Notes: generated from the sequence alone by a model not told the origin. Shown: positions 1 through 7,865, numbered from the stretch's first letter. The stretch: 64,000 nucleotides of DNA from an uncultured Collinsella sp. (GCA_900758475.1 CAAERQ010000031.1:1-64000); one strand, 5' to 3'. Translations and numbers: made by a program.

Positions 1-111
1 GGCGCATTCCGCAGGGGGAGCGATATTTTGCAGCACGAAGTGCGCAGCAAAATATCGCTCATGCCCGAGGACGCGCCGGGAGGCAACACCGATTCGGGAC
101 CGGACATATAG
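1..111. repeat. Long hairpin at the window edge, with an open frame through it
   Basis: A perfect 14-bp inverted repeat (arms 18-31 and 47-60) encloses a smaller hairpin (33-36 with 40-43). The plus-strand frame starting at base 1 stays open to a TAG at 109-111, so this could be the last 36 codons of a gene cut by the window edge. The strong dyad symmetry fits an intergenic structural repeat better. I cannot decide between the two and name no product. Confidence 0.4.
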
Positions 112-140
112 ATCTACCTGCTCATTTACAAATTCGTAAA

Positions 141-188
141 CTTTTTTCAAAAAAGTGCTTGCACAGTTCTCGAATCATAGGTTATTAT
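141..188 (+). promoter_or_regulatory. Promoter of the tRNA-Leu gene
   Basis: A -35 element TTGCAC (159-164) is followed after 18 nt by the -10 element TATTAT (183-188). An AT-rich palindrome of the form CTTTTTTCAAAAAAG (141-155) lies just upstream of the -35 and resembles an UP element. The same arrangement precedes the tRNA cluster at 3633 and, less perfectly, the tRNA-Gly at 4107. Confidence 0.75.
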
Positions 189-245
189 CTTCCTCGTTGA
201 ACGCGCGGGTCCAACAAAACGAACTGCGAATCAACAACATAGCAT

Positions 246-335
246 GTCGGAGTGGCGGAATTGGCAGACGCGCTAGCTTGAGGTGCTAGTGACCGCTTTT
301 TGGTCATGCGGGTTCAAGTCCCGCCTCCGACACCA
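246..335 (+). tRNA. tRNA-Leu (anticodon GAG)
   Basis: A complete class II cloverleaf. The acceptor arm GTCGGAG pairs with CTCCGAC, the anticodon arm CTAGC/GCTAG carries the loop TTGAGGT (anticodon GAG), there is a long variable arm GACCGCTTTTTGGTC, and the T arm contains GGTTCAAGTCC. The 3' CCA (333-335) is encoded in the DNA. It reads CUC and CUU leucine codons. Confidence 0.95.
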
Positions 336-346
336 TCGCATTTGAG

Positions 347-369
347 AAGCCTCTTCGGAGGCTTTTTTG
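347..369 (+). terminator. Intrinsic terminator after tRNA-Leu
   Basis: A 7-bp stem AAGCCTC/GAGGCTT with a TTCG loop is followed by a T run. It ends the tRNA transcript 26 nt before the start codon of the phosphatase gene. Confidence 0.85.
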
Positions 370-394
370 TTACCGATAGACGGTGAGGTCCACG

Positions 395-2740
395 ATGGAA
401 ACGCTTGAGCGCAACGAGTGGGCAGACGTTGCCCAACTGGTCGAGATCACGAGCGATGCTGTCATCATCTGTGAGCTCGACGGAACCATTCTGCATGTGA
501 ATAATCGTTTGCTCGACCTGATGTGCGAGGAACGCGCTGACGTCATCAGCGGTGATGTCAAAGACGTTCTGTACTCGTCTGCCTTTGAGCGCGCGACCGA
601 ACATCGTCTGCCGTTTGAGACCGATGGCTCCGAGAGCGAGCTGATGCTCAAGCTGAGCGACGGGTCTTTTATTCCCGTCTTGGTTCGCGCAGGTTCCGTT
701 ACGCCTCCGCGTATCTTTGGACGTCGTGCACCGCGTGTCCTGGTGGCGCTTCACAGCATCGAAGAGCAGTATTCCCACGATCGTCAGCTCAAACGTGCGC
801 TATCGGAGCTTAGGGTGGCGAATAAACGCCTTTCGGGTACCCTTTCGGTCATTATGAGTACCGTGGGCTCCGATGAGCTCCCCAGCTTGCTCGATACCGT
901 TTTGAATCAGCTCGTTGGAACGCTCGATGCCTCCGGTGCGGCTATCTATTTTTCCGAGAGCGGCGGCTTTAAGCTCCGCGGTGTTTCTAAGGAGCTTGAG
1001 GACAGCTATCTGCCCGAATTTCTGCCGTACGGCGCGGGCATTCCGACCTACGTGCTTCGCGAGTCGCGTGCCTGTCGCCTGTCGATTCAGCAGGACCTTG
1101 AGGGCGACCGGGTTGCTTCGGGTATGTTCATGGATTTGGACAATCGTTCCAAGCACTTGCTGCGCGTGCAGGATATGCCCCCGTATCGCAGCGAGATCTG
1201 TCTTCCCGTGTTTTACGGCACGCAGGTCCTTGGCGTGTTGGAAGTTGGCTGGAAACGCCCCCAGGCGCCACTTGCCTATGACGTTAACGTGCTCGAGGTC
1301 ATTTGCGATTACCTGTCTATTCAGCTGGTCGGCATGGCGTCGAGCTTACGTTCGCGCCGCACGGCGGAGCTCGGTCGCTCACTCAATTTGCTGCGCGACG
1401 AACTGTTTACCTATCTCGATGATCCTGTTGCCGCTTCGCGAGCGGTGTCGACGGAAATCTGCGCGGTGCTCAATTGTCATTTCTGCCCCGTGGAATATGA
1501 CGCGAGTCTTGACGCCTATGTCATCGATTTTGAGGGCGGCAGTCGTGTGGCGTTGCCGGGCGATCCGGAGTCGCTCTTCTTTTCCACCACCGCACCGGCT
1601 GCGCGTTTGGGGGTCGCTTCCGATGGTTTTGAGCCGTCGGTGCTGGGCGGTGCGAGTGCTGATGATCTTAAGCATGTGCGCTTGACCCGCGTCGACGAAT
1701 CCATGCCTATGGGCGGATGGTTGAGGGCTCATGGCCTGCCGTGCCAGGGCCTCTATGTCGATTCCGGCTTCGAGGCGGGACGCGTTCGTTCGGAGGGCGG
1801 CGGTCGGCGGAACAACGATGCAATCGTTCCCGCCGACGTTGCCAAGGGACCGACGACGCGCGCATTGCTGCTCCGCGATGGCAGCCAAGAACCAATTGAC
1901 GACCTTGAATACGACTACCTGGTGCATCTGGCGCATGACTTTGAGCTGATCTATGAAGGCGAGTCTCAAAAGCGCGAAGAGCGTCATATCGCTCAGACGC
2001 TTCAGATTGGCATGAGAAATTCGCTTGGTGACGTTCCGGGCATTGCAACCGATTCGGTATATCTATCGGCAACGAATTCTGCGTTGGTCGGCGGTGACTT
2101 CTATACGCTTGTCCGACTTCCCGACGATTGCGCCGTTATGATTTTGGGCGATGTATCCGGCAAGGGAATCGAGGCGGCGTCGATGTCGGCGCTCGTCAAG
2201 ACAGCGCTGACGGCCTATGCCTGGGAGGGTGCGGGGCCTGCCCGTATGGCACGCTCGCTCAATAGCATGCTCATGGGCTTTTCGAGGGTCGAGACGTTTG
2301 TGACGGCGTTTATCGCCAAGATCGATCTTAAAGCGGGTCGCGCAACCTATTGCTCTGCGGGGCATCCTCCCACTATGGTCATTAGGCCGTCGTCGACGCC
2401 GCTTGGTGGCGGTGAAGCCCGAGGCGGAGAAGTGGAGCTCCTTGGGTGCCAATCGGGCGTGATCGGTGCCTTTGAGAGCATGGTGTACGAGACGGGCGTG
2501 TTTACGTTCGCTCCTGGTGACATGCTATTTATGTATACCGACGGAACAATCGAAGCACGTGATCGCTCGGGTGCTTTCTTTGGCGAGCAGCGCCTTCGTG
2601 ACCTTCTGCTCTCTGTCTCGGGTGAGGGCGTATCGGGAATCTGCGGCAAGGTCTTGGGCGAGCTTGACCGCTTTACCGAGTCGGCGCTGAACGATGACAT
2701 CGCGCTGGTTTCCCTTGAGTTTTTACGGGGTCGATCGTAG
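395..2740 (+). CDS. PAS/GAF-SpoIIE PP2C-type serine phosphatase
   Basis: A 781-residue signalling phosphatase of the RsbU/SpoIIE class, which dephosphorylates STAS-domain anti-sigma antagonists. The N-terminal ~110 residues look PAS-like (SDAVIICELDGTILHVNNRL), residues about 130-330 look like a GAF domain, and the C-terminal ~220 residues are a PP2C_SpoIIE domain. The metal-binding acidic motifs are visible: VGGDFY, LGDVSGKG, YTDG and LNDDIAL. I prefer ATG 395, preceded by GGTGAGG, over the in-frame GTG at 383, which lies inside that ribosome-binding site. The next gene encodes a STAS-HATPase protein, its likely substrate and opponent. No transmembrane segment is evident, so it is probably cytoplasmic and senses a small ligand. 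The signal is unknown. Confidence 0.9.
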   Translation: METLERNEWADVAQLVEITSDAVIICELDGTILHVNNRLLDLMCEERADVISGDVKDVLYSSAFERATEHRLPFETDGSESELMLKLSDGSFIPVLVRAGSVTPPRIFGRRAPRVLVALHSIEEQYSHDRQLKRALSELRVANKRLSGTLSVIMSTVGSDELPSLLDTVLNQLVGTLDASGAAIYFSESGGFKLRGVSKELEDSYLPEFLPYGAGIPTYVLRESRACRLSIQQDLEGDRVASGMFMDLDNRSKHLLRVQDMPPYRSEICLPVFYGTQVLGVLEVGWKRPQAPLAYDVNVLEVICDYLSIQLVGMASSLRSRRTAELGRSLNLLRDELFTYLDDPVAASRAVSTEICAVLNCHFCPVEYDASLDAYVIDFEGGSRVALPGDPESLFFSTTAPAARLGVASDGFEPSVLGGASADDLKHVRLTRVDESMPMGGWLRAHGLPCQGLYVDSGFEAGRVRSEGGGRRNNDAIVPADVAKGPTTRALLLRDGSQEPIDDLEYDYLVHLAHDFELIYEGESQKREERHIAQTLQIGMRNSLGDVPGIATDSVYLSATNSALVGGDFYTLVRLPDDCAVMILGDVSGKGIEAASMSALVKTALTAYAWEGAGPARMARSLNSMLMGFSRVETFVTAFIAKIDLKAGRATYCSAGHPPTMVIRPSSTPLGGGEARGGEVELLGCQSGVIGAFESMVYETGVFTFAPGDMLFMYTDGTIEARDRSGAFFGEQRLRDLLLSVSGEGVSGICGKVLGELDRFTESALNDDIALVSLEFLRGRS

Positions 2741-2821
2741 GTCACGACGCCTGACGGGCGAAATCTGCGCGGTTGCAGATACGTGTGCATCGAGCGAGCT
2801 CTTTTGGGGAACCATGGTCGT

Positions 2822-3568
2822 ATGAATGAGTGGAATGACATAGCGGTTTTGACGCCACCGGGCGATATCGACATCGCCTCGGTGCCCGCACTGCGCCGAC
2901 GGTTGGATAATTTGATCGACCGGGGCGTGCGACGTGTTGTCATCAATTGCCAGACCGTGGGTTTTATCGACTCGACGGGTTTGGCGTTTTTGCTTACACG
3001 TGCTAGAGAGCTTATGAGGCATGAGGGACTGCTTTCGCTCGTTAACGCCTCCGATGAGGTCGTTCGCTTTTTGGAAATTGCCCGACTTGTCGACATCCTT
3101 CATGTTGCGGGCCCGGCGCGTGAGTCGATTCCCGCCATTCCGGTGGGGGAGTTGCCGCGATGGAGCAAGAGCGTCGAAGTGCGGCGAGGCATCGAGAATC
3201 TCCCGTATTATCGGCACCGTGTGGTCGAGCTCCTCGAATCACTTCCCCTGAGGCGTGATGAACGCTATGACGTCGCATTGGCGTTGGGGGAGGCATTGGG
3301 TAACGCATATGACCATGCGGGCGGTGTTGGCTGCATCCTGACGGTTCAGGCCTATGGGGACCGTGTTGTGCTCGAGGTGCTTGATCGTGGCGTAGGCTAT
3401 TCTATCGATGGGGCGAGCGAGCCGGTGGCATCCGAGGAACGCGGACGCGGTATCAAGCTTATGCGTATGCTCGTCGATAATGTGGAAGTTGCCCGTCGTA
3501 CGGATGGCGCCGGCACACGTGTTCGGATGGTGAAGCTGTATAGCTCGGCATTGGAATCGTGCGCTTAG
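2822..3568 (+). CDS. STAS / HATPase_c fusion (anti-sigma antagonist plus RsbW-like kinase)
   Basis: A 248-residue protein joining two halves of a partner-switching module that are normally separate. Residues 1-105 are a STAS domain with the phosphorylatable serine in FIDSTGLAFLL. Residues about 120-248 are an RsbW/SpoIIAB-type GHKL ATPase with an N box (ALGEALGNAYDHAGG), a G1 box (DRGVGY) and a G2 box (ERGRGIKLMRML). ATG 2822 is chosen because GGGGA lies 11 nt upstream and the STAS domain begins there; the in-frame GTG at 2783 lacks a ribosome-binding site. It follows the phosphatase gene by 81 nt on the same strand. No sigma factor gene is adjacent, so the final target is not apparent. Confidence 0.88.
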   Translation: MNEWNDIAVLTPPGDIDIASVPALRRRLDNLIDRGVRRVVINCQTVGFIDSTGLAFLLTRARELMRHEGLLSLVNASDEVVRFLEIARLVDILHVAGPARESIPAIPVGELPRWSKSVEVRRGIENLPYYRHRVVELLESLPLRRDERYDVALALGEALGNAYDHAGGVGCILTVQAYGDRVVLEVLDRGVGYSIDGASEPVASEERGRGIKLMRMLVDNVEVARRTDGAGTRVRMVKLYSSALESCA

Positions 3569-3612
3569 GGTCTTGGCTTGGCATTATTTACCTGCATGAA
3601 CTTGCTTCGAGC

Positions 3613-3661
3613 AACTTTTTTGAAAAAAGTACTTGCGTCTTTAGGACAACTCGCGTAAATT
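3613..3661 (+). promoter_or_regulatory. Promoter of the tRNA-Gly/Cys/Gly cluster
   Basis: The -35 TTGCGT (3633-3638) and -10 TAAATT (3656-3661) are separated by exactly 17 nt. An A/T palindrome (3613-3629) lies immediately upstream and nearly matches the one ahead of tRNA-Leu. Confidence 0.75.
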
Positions 3662-3673
3662 AATAACCCGCAA

Positions 3674-3749
3674 GCGGACATGGCTCAGTTGGTAGAGCAC
3701 AACCTTGCCAAGGTTGGGGTCGCGGGTTCGAGCCCCGTTGTCCGCTCCA
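3674..3749 (+). tRNA. tRNA-Gly (GCC), copy 1
   Basis: A 76-nt cloverleaf with acceptor arm GCGGACA/TGTCCGC, anticodon loop TTGCCAA (GCC) and T arm GGGTTCGAGCC. The terminal CCA is encoded. The sequence is identical to the copies at 3901 and 4107. Confidence 0.95.
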
Positions 3750-3759
3750 TTGCATTTCC

Positions 3760-3784
3760 GGACCGTCTCAAGCGGTCCTTTTTC
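3760..3784 (+). terminator. Terminator-like hairpin abutting tRNA-Cys
   Basis: The stem GGACCG/CGGTCC is followed by a T run that stops one base before the tRNA-Cys acceptor stem. Since no promoter fits between it and tRNA-Cys, it must allow read-through or act as a processing hairpin. Confidence 0.7.
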
Positions 3785-3858
3785 GGCGAAGTGGCCAAGT
3801 GGTAAGGCAGAGGCCTGCAAAGCCTTTACCCCCGGTTCGAATCCGGGCTTCGCCTCCA
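3785..3858 (+). tRNA. tRNA-Cys (GCA)
   Basis: A 74-nt cloverleaf with acceptor arm GGCGAAG/CTTCGCC and anticodon loop CTGCAAA (GCA), with encoded CCA. It has no visible promoter of its own and is probably transcribed from the promoter at 3633. Confidence 0.95.
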
Positions 3859-3867
3859 GGCAACATC

Positions 3868-3891
3868 CGGGCGCTCCGGCGCCCGTTTTGT
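3868..3891 (+). terminator. Terminator-like hairpin between tRNA-Cys and tRNA-Gly
   Basis: The stem CGGGCGC/GCGCCCG with a TCCG loop is followed by TTTTG. The next tRNA begins 9 nt later without a promoter, so this too is likely leaky or a processing signal. Confidence 0.7.
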
Positions 3892-3900
3892 TTTACATAT

Positions 3901-3976
3901 GCGGACATGGCTCAGTTGGTAGAGCACAACCTTGCCAAGGTTGGGGTCGCGGGTTCGAGCCCCGTTGTCCGCTCCA
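3901..3976 (+). tRNA. tRNA-Gly (GCC), copy 2
   Basis: Base-for-base identical to the copies at 3674 and 4107, with CCA encoded. It is followed by a strong terminator. Confidence 0.95.
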
Positions 3977-3984
3977 AGCGCAAC

Positions 3985-4014
3985 AGCCCGGCTACTACGG
4001 TAGCCGGGCTTTTT
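3985..4014 (+). terminator. Strong terminator after tRNA-Gly copy 2
   Basis: A perfect 10-bp stem AGCCCGGCTA/TAGCCGGGCT with a 6-nt loop and a T run. This probably ends the first tRNA operon, since a new promoter follows at 4066. Confidence 0.9.
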
Positions 4015-4065
4015 CGTACCCATCGCCTGGGCTCGAACTTTTTTCAAATTATTCGAAAATAGTTC

Positions 4066-4094
4066 TTGCATTAGGGTGGATCATCCCGTATATT
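4066..4094 (+). promoter_or_regulatory. Promoter of the tRNA-Gly/Val pair
   Basis: The -35 TTGCAT (4066-4071) and -10 TATATT (4089-4094) are separated by 17 nt. Upstream, 4037-4064 is an A/T-rich interrupted palindrome similar to those ahead of the other tRNA promoters. Confidence 0.78.
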
Positions 4095-4106
4095 AAATCC
4101 TTGCAG

Positions 4107-4182
4107 GCGGACATGGCTCAGTTGGTAGAGCACAACCTTGCCAAGGTTGGGGTCGCGGGTTCGAGCCCCGTTGTCCGCTCCA
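4107..4182 (+). tRNA. tRNA-Gly (GCC), copy 3
   Basis: The third identical 76-nt tRNA-Gly copy, with its own promoter, 3 nt ahead of tRNA-Val. Confidence 0.95.
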
Positions 4183-4185
4183 TTT

Positions 4186-4260
4186 GGGCGTTTAGCTCAG
4201 GGGGAGAGCGCTTCCCTGACACGGAAGAGGTCAGAAGTTCAAATCTTCTAACGCCCACCA
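4186..4260 (+). tRNA. tRNA-Val (GAC)
   Basis: A 75-nt cloverleaf with acceptor arm GGGCGTT/AACGCCC, anticodon loop CTGACAC (GAC), T arm AGAAGTTCAAATCTTCT and encoded CCA. It is co-transcribed with tRNA-Gly copy 3. Confidence 0.95.
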
Positions 4261-4268
4261 AATGTTCG

Positions 4269-4301
4269 CAGCTCAGAGGCTTAGTCTCTGAGCTGTTTTT
4301 G
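4269..4301 (+). terminator. Terminator after the tRNA cluster
   Basis: A perfect 10-bp stem CAGCTCAGAG/CTCTGAGCTG followed by TTTTTG. Confidence 0.9.
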
Positions 4302-4416
4302 TTTTGGTCACCAAATGAGTCGCCAAATCGCCGGCAAAAGGTATCTCAATTCATGAAAGAGTGGTTCTGAGCGTCTGTTTAGCCTTGTCATCTCAATCGA
4401 GTGGGGGTTGACCATT

Positions 4417-5046
4417 TTGAACATAACCGTGCATCTCGTTGACGTTTCAGCGATCGATCCCGGCGAGACCGTTGATATGGCATCAATCGCGGGACGCTAT
4501 GCCTTACGTGCCTCCAATGGGGATTTCCCAATTGCGTCTCGGAGAGAAGCTGCAGGCGTGGGTCTGCTTCTTCGCGACGCCCTGGGTGTCTTCGACGACA
4601 CCCAGCTTGCGTGTTCTGCTTTCGGCAAGATCGAGCTTGCGGATGGGGAGGCCCCCTCTATTTCCATTTCACATGGCGGAAGCGTGGCCGTCCTCGCTGT
4701 TTCCGATGTTGCTCGGTCGGTCGGAGGACCTATTGGCGTGGATATCGAGGCGATCGATGAGATTGCCCCCGTTGCGGTTGGGCGTATGGCAAACGACGAC
4801 GAGCGCGTGTGGATTAACGCTGCCCCCAATTTGCAAGAACGCAATCTTCGCCTGAGTCAGACGTGGACGCGTATCGAGGCCATCCTCAAGGCTGAAGGCG
4901 TCGGGTTTTCGATTGACCCTCGCAAAGATGGCATGCCCGGTGGATGGAATACTTCGTCGGTGACATACGGTCGCTGCGTCATCTCTTGTGCGGCGCGCTC
5001 TATGCCTCGTATCGTCCTCAGGGAGCATACCTTTCGGGTAGCATAG
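4417..5046 (+). CDS. Sfp-type 4'-phosphopantetheinyl transferase
   Basis: A small (209-residue) transferase that would load the phosphopantetheine arm of CoA onto a serine of a carrier protein. Visible motifs are SISHGG, the Mg-binding GVDIE, and WTRIEAILKAEGVGF near the C-terminus. In the family signature (W/F-T-x-K-E-A) the lysine is replaced by isoleucine here, a substitution worth noting. The start is uncertain: TTG 4417 has GGGGG 9 nt upstream, while TTG 4408 touches that run. It lies 28 nt before the TetR gene on the same strand and about 3 kb before an acyl carrier protein gene, its most obvious local substrate. Confidence 0.8.
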   Translation: MNITVHLVDVSAIDPGETVDMASIAGRYALRASNGDFPIASRREAAGVGLLLRDALGVFDDTQLACSAFGKIELADGEAPSISISHGGSVAVLAVSDVARSVGGPIGVDIEAIDEIAPVAVGRMANDDERVWINAAPNLQERNLRLSQTWTRIEAILKAEGVGFSIDPRKDGMPGGWNTSSVTYGRCVISCAARSMPRIVLREHTFRVA

Positions 5047-5074
5047 GAGCCAATCGCTAATAGGGGAGGCCGCT

Positions 5075-5677
5075 ATGCCGCTGAACGCTCAAAACGATAT
5101 CGCTTCACGGATCGAGGATGCCGTCTTTGAACTTATGGGGACGACGCCGGTGCAGGCGATCAAGGTGACCGATGTGCTGAGGCTCGCGCACACCTCGAAA
5201 TCGACGTTTTACCGCTGCTATCGTTCTGTTGACGACGTTGTTAAGCGATTTGAGGACGATCTGCTCCACAACATGCAAGAGATTAACGACGTTGCCCTTG
5301 AGGCGCGCTTTGGTGACGCTCAGCTCGATCCGACGCCGACGATGATTAAGCGTATGGAGATCCTGCAGCGCAATCGTTCGAAGGTGCTCGCGCTCAACAG
5401 TGAAAACGGGGACCCCGTGTTCACGCATAAGGCTACGGTTTTTATGCATGAGTATTTTCGCGACCGTCTGCGCTCAACGTTTTCTGACGAGACCGATCTT
5501 GACCTGTATCTGGCTTTCGCTCTCGCGGGTCACCATAACCTTATCCAGTACTGGCTCGAGGTCCGTCCCGATTTGGAGGCGCGCACCGTTTGCCGCCGCG
5601 CTCAATCGCATGTTCTATGCGCCGTTGTTTGTCGACGACGCCTCGCGCCGTTGGCACCCACGTATCCCCGATTTTGA
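5075..5677 (+). pseudogene. TetR-family regulator with an apparent C-terminal frameshift
   Basis: The N-terminal region has a TetR-type helix-turn-helix (VTDVLRLAHTSKSTFYRCY, residues about 26-45) and a ligand domain up to LIQYWLEVRPDLEA. After about 5570 the frame turns into Arg/Cys-rich sequence ending at 5677. In the +1 frame the sequence continues plausibly as APFAAALNRMFYAPLF and on to a stop at 5693, with a normal TetR C-terminus. One extra base within about 5568-5590 would explain this, as would an assembly error. If intact, the product would end at 5693. Its position ahead of the thiolase/ACP operon suggests it regulates that operon, but this is inference. Confidence 0.72.
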
Positions 5678-5799
5678 AAAGCCGCTCGGGTGAACGGCTG
5701 ATTTTTAGGGATGAACGGTTGCATAGGTTGCGGATTCAGAGTAATCCGGCCCTATGAATCGATTTAAGTATGGCCATTTATCTGCTATTTGGACCGCCT

Positions 5800-5842
5800 A
5801 GCCCCGATGTGTCCCATATGATGGGACACATCGGGGCTTTTT
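5800..5842 (+). terminator. Very strong terminator with an 18-bp perfect stem
   Basis: Arms 5800-5817 and 5821-5838 pair perfectly around a 3-nt loop and are followed by TTTTTG. It separates the TetR gene from the thiolase operon. The stem is symmetric enough to stop transcription from either side. Confidence 0.92.
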
Positions 5843-6035
5843 GTCTCACGCGTTTCGTTTAACCCCTCGTAAACTAAAGCTACGTTCAAAAGAACCACTG
5901 CAGTAGTTCAACGTGTGACGGCACAGAAAAGCCGCGAGCGCTCTCTCACCTTCGCTCGCGGCTGGACTGCGCCATCATTCCGTACACCTTCACATGATTA
6001 GGATGTGATATTCAGTGGTTACGCTCGGAAAGAAC
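5843..6035 (+). promoter_or_regulatory. Leader of the thiolase/ACP operon with an 11-bp hairpin
   Basis: This non-coding stretch holds a perfect 11-bp inverted repeat (5930-5940 with 5953-5963, AGCCGCGAGCG and its complement) with no T run, about 70 nt ahead of the first start codon. It could be an operator or an RNA element. I could not identify a convincing promoter hexamer pair. Confidence 0.45.
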
Positions 6036-7301
6036 ATGCGCAGCGTCTCGATTGTAGGCGTAGGCTGCACCCCGTTCAAGGATTTTGAGGAGCATCCCGA
6101 GACCCAGGGTATTGGCGAGGGCGAGGCGTTTGGCTATGCGGCTCTCGAGGCAATTGCCGATGCCGGTCTTGAGCCCCGCGATATCGACTTTTTCTATCAC
6201 GGCAGCGCCAATCCGTATCTCGTTGGCGATTGCATTACCCCCAACATGCAGGTTGCCGATTGGTTTGGCGTTCGTGCCAAGGGCTCTGTCCATCATTCCG
6301 AGGCTTGCTGCACGGGCTACGTCGCCCTTGAGCAGGCCGTGATGGCAGTCGCCTCCGGTGCCTACGATGTTGTCCTTACGGGTGCCTGCGATTTGGCTTC
6401 GACTCTTCCCGTTGAGCACATGCCCTCCCATATTCGTCAGGACTTTACGCTCGACGTCATGATCCCCTCGCTCGATAAGATTTATGACCGCGCTTATGGT
6501 CGTCCGCTCGACGGCGCCTTTGGCGTGTCGTTCGACAACTGGATCAACGAGTATTCGATGCAGTACGACCTTACCGCCGATCAGATCGATGATGCCCTGA
6601 ACGGCCTTACCAAGAGCCTTCGCCGCGGTGCCGTCCTGAATCCCCTTGCCTGGTACGAGACCACGGTCGAGGAGGACGCGAAGGCAGCTGGGTTCGATAC
6701 CGCCGACGAGTATCTCAAGAGCATGTACAACCCGCGCGTTACGCAGTACCTGCGCGTTACCGGCTTTGAGAAGAAGTGCGACGGCGCCGCCGCTGTTGTC
6801 GTAATGCCCACGGAGAAGGCAAAGGCCATGGGCGTGCCGTATGCGCCTATTGAGGTTCTGGGTACGGGCGCCTCTGCTGTCGAGGCCGGTCTGTTCCACA
6901 ACGAGCACTGGGCTACCGAGCTTGCCGCCAAGCAGGTCTATGACCTTACCGGCGTGAGCCCCGATGAGATTGACCTGTTCATGTGCAACGACTTCTTCCT
7001 GGCTTCCGAGATCGTCTCGGCCGAGGAGTGCGGCTATATTCCGCGCGGCGAGGCCTGGAAGTACGCGATCGATGGTCGCACCGCTTTTGACGGCGATAAG
7101 CCCATCAACCCGCACGGTGGCCGTTGCAACTTCGGTCACGCCCATGGCGCATCCGGCATCGCCGATATCGTCGAGGCCGTTAAGCAGATGCGTGGCGTCG
7201 CCGGTGCCACCCAGATGAAGAAGGTTCCCGAAACGGCTTTCCTGCGCGGTTTTGGCGGTTCTCAGAACGTGCGCTGCCAGATCCTTCGTACCGTCGCCTA
7301 A
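6036..7301 (+). CDS. Thiolase-like acyltransferase (SCP-x/Ltp type)
   Basis: A 421-residue thiolase-fold enzyme that forms or cleaves a C-C bond next to an acyl thioester. The N-terminal nucleophile is Cys91 in SEACCTGYVAL. The C-terminal histidine motif is NPHGGRCNFGHAHGASG. The second catalytic cysteine of degradative thiolases (normally in a CxGGG motif) is absent: the equivalent stretch is RGFGGSQN. This matches the SCP-x/lipid-transfer branch, which works with DUF35 partners as thiolase, HMG-CoA-synthase-like or retro-aldolase enzymes. ATG 6036 is preferred over GTG 6015 because the family begins at MRSVSIVGVG. It is the first gene of a six-gene run with the DUF35 protein directly downstream. 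Confidence 0.85.
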   Translation: MRSVSIVGVGCTPFKDFEEHPETQGIGEGEAFGYAALEAIADAGLEPRDIDFFYHGSANPYLVGDCITPNMQVADWFGVRAKGSVHHSEACCTGYVALEQAVMAVASGAYDVVLTGACDLASTLPVEHMPSHIRQDFTLDVMIPSLDKIYDRAYGRPLDGAFGVSFDNWINEYSMQYDLTADQIDDALNGLTKSLRRGAVLNPLAWYETTVEEDAKAAGFDTADEYLKSMYNPRVTQYLRVTGFEKKCDGAAAVVVMPTEKAKAMGVPYAPIEVLGTGASAVEAGLFHNEHWATELAAKQVYDLTGVSPDEIDLFMCNDFFLASEIVSAEECGYIPRGEAWKYAIDGRTAFDGDKPINPHGGRCNFGHAHGASGIADIVEAVKQMRGVAGATQMKKVPETAFLRGFGGSQNVRCQILRTVA

Positions 7302-7339
7302 GCGACCGCGGTTTTCGATTTCCCATAAGGAGTATTCTT

Positions 7340-7762
7340 ATGCAACTCAAAGATATGGAGCCCGTGGTCAAGAAGTTCTACACGGGTCTTGAAGAGGGCA
7401 TCTATTGGGCGCGCCAGTGCCCCGAGTGCGGAGCCGTCGAGTTTCCGCCCCACCTTGCCTGCAATGCCTGCGGCTATCACAAGACCGATTGGGTCCAGGT
7501 TTCCGGTCACGGGCATCTGATCGATTTTACCCTGCCTGGTCCGCAGAACGACAAGCCCTATCTCAAGGAGTATGGCAAGTACGCCTACGGCGCCGTCGAT
7601 ATCGACGAGGGTTCTCAGTACACCTACGTTATCTACGGCATTACCAAGAAGAAGGCCCCCGAGATTCGCGCCAAGCTCATGGCGGGCGAGACCGTTGGCG
7701 TCCATGCCAAGGTTATCGACCGTCCAGGCTATAAAGAGCTTACGTTCGAGCTTGACGATTAG
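7340..7762 (+). CDS. DUF35 zinc-ribbon/OB-fold partner of the thiolase
   Basis: A 140-residue protein with an N-terminal rubredoxin-like zinc ribbon (CPECG near residue 28 and CNACG near residue 42) and a C-terminal OB fold. Proteins of this type bind next to SCP-x-like thiolases and help hold the CoA or ACP thioester. It has a clear AAGGAG ribosome-binding site and follows the thiolase by 38 nt, which supports an obligate complex with it. Confidence 0.88.
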   Translation: MQLKDMEPVVKKFYTGLEEGIYWARQCPECGAVEFPPHLACNACGYHKTDWVQVSGHGHLIDFTLPGPQNDKPYLKEYGKYAYGAVDIDEGSQYTYVIYGITKKKAPEIRAKLMAGETVGVHAKVIDRPGYKELTFELDD

Positions 7763-7799
7763 GTTTTCACCCCTGCAACAATTCGATTCCTCTCTTAGG

Positions 7800-7847
7800 C
7801 CACGGCGGGACCCATGCCTCCAGCCCGCCGTGGTCGCCCCTCTTTTT
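7800..7847 (+). promoter_or_regulatory. Intercistronic hairpin between the DUF35 and ACP genes
   Basis: A perfect 10-bp stem CCACGGCGGG/CCCGCCGTGG with a 14-nt loop, followed after 9 nt by a T run. It may act as a partial terminator or an RNA-stability element that sets the ratio of ACP to the upstream enzymes. Confidence 0.55.
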
Positions 7848-7865
7848 CGATTGAAAGGCACCATC

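Noticed and set aside
3705..4370. A 221-codon open frame across the tRNA cluster
   Set aside because: It runs through four tRNA genes and their terminators; the repeated peptide pieces simply reflect the three identical tRNA-Gly copies.
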